Shown piece by piece: positions 47,701 through 56,700 of a stretch of DNA of 64,000 nucleotides (its first letter is position 1; each line of letters starts with the position of its first letter). Source of the stretch: Macquaria australasica (Eukaryota > Chordata > Actinopteri > Centrarchiformes > Percichthyidae); the NCBI GenBank assembly GCA_005408345.1, contig SEMN01000346.1, positions 430,083-494,082 of the forward strand, written 5' to 3'. The position numbers and the translations under genes were made by a program. The notes under the pieces were generated by a model. It ran no database searches, had not been told where the DNA came from, and saw nothing but the letters and a program-made list of their open reading frames with translations.

Positions 47701-50700
47701 AGAAAACCTGTGGAAGGCAAATGTGCTGATGTGTGTGTATTTTTATAATAAACTAGCCCATATTTATTATAGTCTTTTTATCTTCAATTCTTCATTATGT
47801 GTGCATAAAATTGGGGTAACACTTAATTTTAAAAAGGTCTGTGAGGTCATAATTAGCAAGTAAAGTAGAAGTACATTTCTTTGAAATTACCCCCGAAGTT
47901 ACCCCGACATTATTTAATAATTATATTCCATTATTTCCCAATAAGCAGGTAATAAACAGCTGGTAATATCTTTAATACATTTTCAGGAATGGAAATATGA
48001 AGGTAATTGAAAGCCATGATTACAAACACTTTATTCCCAAGTCCGCCATTTCCTGGTAAGTAGATGATAATTAGCGAGTAACTTCTGCTAATGTGGGAGT
48101 AATAGCAAAGAAATTTCAAACACGTTACTTGCTAATTATCACCTACTTTCCATGAAATTATTGGACCTGTAAAATTAAGTTTTACCATATTTGTTCCCTT
48201 TTAAAATGACCTCTTCTGCTTGAGCACCGGTGGGTGTAGGAGACACCAGAAGCACTCTCGTTGTTGTTCTTTACATCAGCTGTTGACAGTTATTGATAAT
48301 TGGTGACACAAAATGGTCTGTACCAAAAAAGAAGAGCCCCAGTCAGGCTCAGCCAGACCAGGTCCCGTGGGTATACTGTCGGCCTGACGGAGAAATTCTA
48401 CTCCAATAAGTTTACAGAATTCATTATAACATCATTTTAAAAACGTCCTGCCCCCCCCCAGATGTTCTGTATTCTTGCACACTGATTTAATTTGTAGTGA
48501 ATATAGTGAATTGCTTTCATGCACTAATATTACTTTTACATGACAAAAAACATTATTTTCGATTCAATTTCAGCCCTTTTCCAAGTCTTTGGAAACACAG
48601 ATGCTTTTTTTCCGTCGAGCCACTGAAGCAAGTTTGAACTGAAGTGAGAAAATTAGAGAGAAAAAAAAGAGGGAGCACTGGAGAGATGAAGGGTGAAAGA
48701 TAAATAGAGACAGATCGATAACATCACTACTTGCTGCCAAATTCATTTCATCTTGTTACTGAGTCAGAATATTTAACTTCTACACCATCAGTCACAGAAG
48801 AAGAGTTAATGACTTCGCATTTACTGAACACAAGATGGTTATATTGTACGTAATTATGAATATTTTCTAATTACTGCTTTTACAACTGCTGCCGCTGTGA
48901 CATTATAAACCTTGTGGATTTGGACAAATGTGTTTATTTTTAATGGGATATGATGATACACTTCTGTTCTGTATCTGCCAATAAAGCTCTTTTTCAAAGA
49001 GAACAAAGAGCAGGACACAGAGATAAGGACAGTCAGAGTAAGTCAGACTAATAGAGAAAGAGAGAGGCAGAATAACCAAGACAGAAAGAGAGAAACTACT
49101 AGAGACGGGAAAAAAAGAGCGATTAAGAGAGATCGAGCCAGACACAAACAGAGAGAGAGAGACAGTGTTATGATAGCAGCCTGCAGTGACGGACATGAAC
49201 CCTCCTCAGACACTGCAGTGATAAACACAAGAAAGCAGACAGATATAGCACTCCTCCAGGAGCTCAACCCCACATTATTAACAGCAGTCTGTCTCTGCTG
49301 CAGATTACACCGCCTGTGGTTTGTTTTTGCTGTTGTACTCTGCTCCGTCCACAAGGCCCTTGGGTATTTTTTTTTTGTTTTTGTGAGCCATCTGTGCATA
49401 CTGATCCATCTCTTGTTTGCATGATCGGATTTCCAGCATTGCCCGTCTGGACAAAACTGAGAGCGATAAGAAGTAAATGTACTGAAAGAGACGACTGTGA
49501 TGGGTAGAGGAGCATAAGTTATTGTGTTTAAATGCGTAGAGAATTGTTCAAGTAACCCAGGTTCAGGCTGACACAAGTCATCAGTATAACTGGGTTTATA
49601 TAACTTAGTAATACTGGCAACCAGGTGATGATGGCCGCCTTACTCTCATATTAAAAAACAAACAAAAGCAACCAAAGCGTAGGTCATCTAGCATCGCCTC
49701 CAACAATGTTTGTAGCCTCTTGTTGGTGCTTGTGTACAACTTTTTCTCTGCATAATTCATTGTGATGTTGAAGCTGCCCCTCGAAACATTATGTTACACA
49801 GTTTTCCTTCTATTGTTTGTTATGATCATGGCAGATGGTTGCCATTTCCCTTCAGGTCACACTAATTGTGAATACACAAGTATTCAGATAATATCGCAAA
49901 CTATAACAGTTCTTATTGTAGGTTTTATTTTTTTCCGATGGTATTTTTGGTTAGTCCTGGATCAACACAGACCCTGAGCACCAGATCTCCTCATCCCTAT
50001 CAGCAAAATATTCTGTAGGCTGGTTTATTTATGGCATGAGGGGCACCCAGTCTCAGCCTAACAAAACTGCATCCAAACAGCTTAAACTGAATAAAACCTT
50101 AATCCAAACATGGCCAATAGCTGCTTCACTCAGTCCATGTAAATGTTGGCATATAGTGTACCGTCTTTATTTAGAAAATCAGACACCCTCCACATAATGG
50201 TGACTACTCTCATCAAATAAATGCCAATATGTAAAAACTGTAAGATTTTCACTGGATGGAAGGATCTACTGTGGATCTCTGAAAGTAAAATGTGTTCAGA
50301 TTTCTATCATTATATTTTCACTTTATAAGCCAGAGAAAAGCCCTTAGATTAGATTAGATTTCCAGGATTTTGTTCCCGTGATAACACCGTGTCAATACCC
50401 TGTCGGTGTTTCCTCTGAAACAGATGCTGCTTACATTTGATGACGGACAGAGCACACCACTGGACCTTCTTCCAGCGGCTGTGGATGAGCCACTTGTTGA
50501 CCTTCTTCACCAGCTCTGCCAGGTGGTCCGGGTCCGACTTCATGATCGAGTCAAACTCTGCAAACTGAACAGAGGTGAGAGGCACACGGTCAGAGCTGTG
50601 CTCCTGCACTGTCGGCAGTAAAACAGTAAAACGCTGCTTGGAACCTGTTTGTCTTCTACAACCTGAGAAACACTAAAGGATGTTAATAAAACACCTGATG

Positions 50701-53700
50701 GATGATGTTTACAAAGTATTTGAAAGCCAATTAAGCCCATTTTTTGTGTTGACAACTTACTGTAAATGCACTTGAGGCACTAAAATCGAATACGTAATTT
50801 TACATCATGATCAGAGCTGCAATGATTAGGCGATTAAAACCTCTTACCATTCCTGAAAAATTAGCCTAAAAGGCCTATCCAAGGCATACCCAAAGTTAAG
50901 TGAAAGCTGTTCTTGAACCATTTGGAGTACATGCATGGCCTTGGTCTCTTTTGAAAGGTAACACAGCAGTCAGAATCACTGTAAGTGCTACTGGCACTGA
51001 GTAATAGAAGTTTGAAAACATTGAAGTAGAAGGTTTTTATTTCCACCTGAATATTTCTTGGCAAACAGATGCCTGGAGATGACAATAGCTGGGACTTACT
51101 ACCTGGAAAACCCAATGGGGCCACAGCACGAAGCATTACCTAGTCCAAGTTCAAATTTGATAACAATAACACAGAAAATCAATATTTTACACGTTTATTT
51201 TTTTCTAAGGGTATGTGTAGGCGTTTTCCAAAAAAGGCCATTTGGAGACTCCAAAGGACCTTTGGTAACCATGGGAACATACCTTGGATAAAAAGGCTAC
51301 AAGTCATAGTCATAATTTGGACTAATGAAAGGTGACACTAAGAGGTGTCCTATCCCATATCCAGATTCATTATCAGTACTGCTGACACAAAGTAAATGAA
51401 GACTAAACACATTATAGTGCTCTTTTCCAATTCCATTAGTCAATCAAAAAAAAAAAAATAAATGAATATGCAACTGTTTTAATAATCAATAACCAAACAC
51501 TTGTTCACTGGTTCCAGCTTCTCAAATGTGAGAAGTTGCTGCTGTCCTGTTCAATGATTTGCAATGTTATAATTTACACTGTAAATGAAGAGGATAGAGA
51601 TTTAGAGGGCTAAATCTCTAGTGGTTGATAAATGTTCTCAACGTATATCCTCATATTGCTAAACCCCGCTCCTATACGGTACAGATGTTGTAATTTTTCA
51701 GATACTAATGTCAAAGTAATAGAGATTAATATCTGTAGTCTGTGAAAATCCATTTCATTCACTAAAGCACGGACAGGAGCAGAAACGTATATATTTATTT
51801 GAGCTACAGTGCATTCAGTTTTCTTTATCTTCTTCATCATCCATGCATCTTTTATAACAAAGTCAAAGTTCATACCAGGGCTGCTGAATGCTTTCTCACA
51901 CTTCTTGCACTTCATTTAAAAGTCTGCTGAGAGCTACTCTGTGATAGTGTAGCTGACATGTATTGTGTTGTGATCATGTCCTCTGGAAACCTCTGACTTC
52001 CAGACCTTGAGAGTCTGCTGCTGCTGCCGCCTTAATAATGAAGCAAGCCGCCGAATTCACATTAGTATTTTCTCAACGTGCGTGTCTCCTTATTGTCAGT
52101 TTTTTCAAATTTCTATCAACATAGCTTGTGAGTGCGGTGCTGTCAGGCAGCTGACCCTCAAGTGTCAGATGTCCAAAGCTTCACACCATCATGTTTACAG
52201 CTATAAAGCCACCGGGCAGCCTGTGTTAATTTATTATGAATATGAAAAAGATCACTAGGACTTCGGTTTGGTCTCAGAATACACTGATCTGACACGTTAG
52301 CTAAAGCCTAAAACTTACTTTTCCGCCATCTAAAGTTTGCTAAAGCTGTAAACCCCAACCATCTTTGGCTTCTTGCAGGCTAAAACAATTATTTACAGTA
52401 CATGTACCATGTGATGTTATGTCTGTGGAGGGCATCATTGCAAACATTAGATCCCTGATGTGACCACAAGGACGTGAAGAGCAATGAAAGCATCCGAGTT
52501 CAGTCAACAGAGGACATAAGTATTTATTTATTCCTCGGAGCTAAATCTACAGTGTCAGACTTACAGTTTGTCCTGCACAGTGTGTACCGAGGTCCTCTGC
52601 AACAAACGCATACACTTTCCCAAAGCCCCTGTGGAAACCACATGTCTAACCCAAATGTGATGAATTATTCATCTGGTGGAGAAATAAAAATCCCATCTGT
52701 TGGCTCTGGTTCATTCGAAAACCTCATCTCACCTCACCTCAGCAGCCAAAATGACTAATGTGCTTTTCCTCTGAATCTATTGTCTTTCTTTGGAGGAACA
52801 ATACCTATATTAGCGACTGCGAGGGGGGAATAGAGCAGGTTTTCAAAAAGTCTCACCTTCCCAGGCCGGAAAAACACCCTGGTCAGGCCAAACTTGTAGT
52901 CATTCTCATTTAGCCCCAGAGCTTTGAATAAAGCCTGCAACACAAACACACAGGGCATTGATAAACATGGAAATGTGGCTGTATTAAAATGATAATACGA
53001 GCTTGGATCGGCGCCGGTGCAGAGGCTTGGAGGACTGACCTTGCAGAAGAGGCGCGGGTCGAGCCGGGTGAGTTTGGGAGGCATGTACTTCTGGTACATG
53101 TTGTAGAGTTCGTGAAAGGGAGCCCTGGAGGGGAAGCCGCCCTGCATCAGGTCCAGCACTGACACCATACCTACGGGAGCAGGGAAGAGTCACAGAAAGA
53201 GAATTTCATTGGACAGGAAGTTCGAATTCCTTCAGTTGTCACAGTCAGGTCAGTTTAATGAATTTGAATATGGATGAAAAATCCTTAACTATGGCTGGTA
53301 TTAAACACTGTCATGTATCGAATGCTGGCATCTGGTCAGGTACATAATGTTGAAAAAAAGTACACGTTTATTTATTCTTTGATCAGATAGTTCCTAATTC
53401 AAATCTAAATTTTGCCAATTTTAGACAAAGTTCTTGTTCGGCCTCTTGTTTTTAGACACTACCATCATGACAATCCATCCAATAGTCATTAAGATACATC
53501 ATCTGGGAACCATGAATGTTTGTACCAAATGCTGTGCCAATACGTCTAGTAGATGTTATTACAATTCATCTTCATGGGTATCTGTAACCAATTTCATGGC
53601 AATTCATGTAACGGCTGTCGAGACATTTAACACAAAACCAAAAATGTCAATGCTGAGATATGTCACAGAATAAGTGAAGACTTATGCTGCTGCTGGTGGC

Positions 53701-56700
53701 GCTAGAGGAAAAGTCAGGGGATCAAAGTAATTAGGATTCACCCTCTGGGAACAATGAATGGCAATCCATCCGAACCTGTCGAGATATTTCAGTCTTGACC
53801 AAAGTGGTGGACCGACACCGACATTGCCATCTATAGTGTGGCTGCAAACATATTTTTCAAAGTAACGTATAAAAAAGGTACTGCTTAGGAATCACTACAC
53901 AAACCCGCATACTGTATCAGCACTAGTATTGTAAAACTTCAAACAATCATCTATTTACACAACAAACACCAAGATCACCGTGATCTTAAGCTCTACAGAT
54001 CCAATAATGCACCTTTGAAACAACTAAATCAAAACAGCAAAACACTGCTAAAAAGCTAAGTCATACTAGTGCCAATTACCATCATTTGTCAGCCCCGTGT
54101 ACTCTACATTAAACTCTTTTCCCTTTTTGTCTGTGTTTATGTTGTCTTGACTTTCCAGACTGTTCCCCTCAACATATTAAATTAATTTCTTTATATAGAC
54201 CCCCTGTAAACACGGATAATTTGGCCTCTTTGAAGCATTGTTAGTCATCTCATTTTGCTTTGAAAGCTTATATCAAAGGACTAATTTTCAGTCCTCTTTC
54301 ATAGCAGACGGATCGCAGCTAATTGGCATTCAGTGTAAATGAACCACACTTGCAGCCGAGTTTGTAACTGTCATTAAGTTACTTCAGAGGACCTTTTCCA
54401 TAAAGTATTTTTACGTTACTTTGCTGACATTAATGCTGACAGAAATTCAATAACAGGAGGCATTCTTGTCATGAAGAAGTGTTGACTTGTTGGTGGAGTA
54501 CGGGGATAACCAGAGTCACGAGAATTCAACCTCTCATGTCATTTCATCATGTAACAGCTGTGTGTTGGACCAACAGAGTGACACAAACTGACAAACCAGC
54601 ATTCACACAGACACATTGCTAGAAAGGCTAAAAATACTGTACGTGATGCCAATTCTGTGGAGAGGAAAAGTGGAAAGCACTTTATTCCACTGAACATTAC
54701 AACTTTCTCAGTCTTAACACCCATGACAATATGACTTTCCTCTTGCGTATTCAGATAAAGCTGAAACCCTGATTGTAGGCCCCAAGCTGCACATTACTCA
54801 TATCAGACCTCCAACTGTAATTGTTGTACGGTTTCCCAAAGGATACGGTAAAAAAAGAAATTTCTTTGTCACCCTGGCTCGAGATCTCTTCCTCAACAAT
54901 TACATCAAGGCAATTTCCACCAGTGTGCATTGTTCACCTCGGAGCCCTTGTGGGGAGTAGACACTCAAACCAGATCCACGCTTTTGCTTAAAACAAGACT
55001 TGAAGCTTCACTGAAGAAATATTCAACTTATTCAAGCCGAGTGGTCGTGTGAACATTTTATCCCGGTGTTAGTCTCCCTCCACTGGTTCCCTGTGAAATC
55101 ACTCACTGGTTATTAAGTCCTACTTCTAACTTACAAGGTATTACACAGCCTCAATATGTCGCTGATTTACTTAAGCCTTCTAAGCCTTCCTGCTCTTCTT
55201 TCTGCTCAAAAGAAGAAGCTCAAGGCGGCTCTGGTCAGAGGATCCAGTCCCGTCTCAGGGTGCCGTTAAATCTACATCTCGTCTTTAGGGGTCCAAAACA
55301 GAATGAGAAACTTCTTTTGTGCGTTTATTTTGTTGCACTTGGATTTGGTTTGTTAAGGTTCCCAGATTAAGGACATTATTTCTCAGATTAAGTGTTAGAG
55401 CTTGATGTGAAACTAACTGGGCCTTATCAGCATTGTTTGGGGCGTCATTCCTGTTCACCAACATCAATGCTGAGATCTGGGGACAAGGACTGGGTACCGT
55501 TTACTGAACTTCTTCGATTCTGGTGCAAATATGATACCTGAGTCTGTGTCAGTGAGAGCAGACAGTTGTTGATTGTACTAAAACCTTGTTTATGAATCAG
55601 TAAATTATATGTACAGTCACTTCATTACACTATCACTGAAGTTATTTGCCTTTTTTTCCAGAAAGAATCAAGTAATTCTGCTTTGTAGACCAGAACAACA
55701 AACAAACAAGGCTCTGCAGCCATGCTAGTGGCTCTGTGAGGCTGTACCAAACTAGCTAAATGAGCCAAATGCTAACACGGAACATGAATGTCTGTACCAA
55801 ATGTCAACAACAGTTCTTTCAGCAGTTGCTGAGATATTTCAATAAACAACAAAAATGTCAACCTCATGGTGGCGCTACAGGACTGCCAAAGTCATTAGAA
55901 TTTATTTTTTTCATGGCAATCCATTAAATAGTTGGATAGCCAAGATATCCGACTCTGAAGCACAGATGTCAACCTGCTGGTGGTGCTAGAAGAAAAGTCT
56001 TTAGGATTCATTCTCTGGGGACCATGACTGTCTGTACAAAATGTAATGGCAATCCATCCAATAGTCGTTGATATATTTCAGTCTGGACCAAAGTGGTGGA
56101 CCGGCCGAAAGACTGACATTGCCATCCCCAGAGCCATGCTGCTACTGTGGCTAAAAATCTGTGAAATATGACGTTGCCTGGTTCTCTACGCCCCCAAATT
56201 ACAAGGCGAGGTCGCACTCAGACACAGACACTGTTCGACAAATAATTGTCATTATCAATTGAACATTGGATTTTGTTTTCGAAAATCTCTCTAAAATGTC
56301 AGAAAACAGTGGAAAATGACCACGGGTGACGTCCTCATATTGTCCAAAAACAGTCCAAAAATCCAAAGATATTCTCTTTAAATTTATGAGTGTTTTAAGA
56401 TTTAAAAGATCATCCAGCACGGTGGGTAGTTTTTTGTTAGTGAATTCCAGTCAGTATTCTGCTGATATGTACTCAGTAAAGTAGATAATGCCACTAGTCA
56501 GGAAAAAGTCATCAACATCAGAGTGCGGCGCAGAATCACACAGGAAGTGCACTGTTTACAGTGTTTTCAAAGTAAATTAAAGTTATCTCTGAATCCAAAC
56601 TGAAAGGCTGAAAAAGGCCTCTCCATATGGAGAACAGACCTGTTCCTGGATAGCAGCACAGGGTTATTAAAGTGTTTTCATTTTGTGAACCAGCACCTGG

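Noticed and set aside
49043..49576. 177-residue minus-strand open frame
   Set aside because: Driven by a low-complexity GA/CT tract; Ser/Leu-rich translation without homology.
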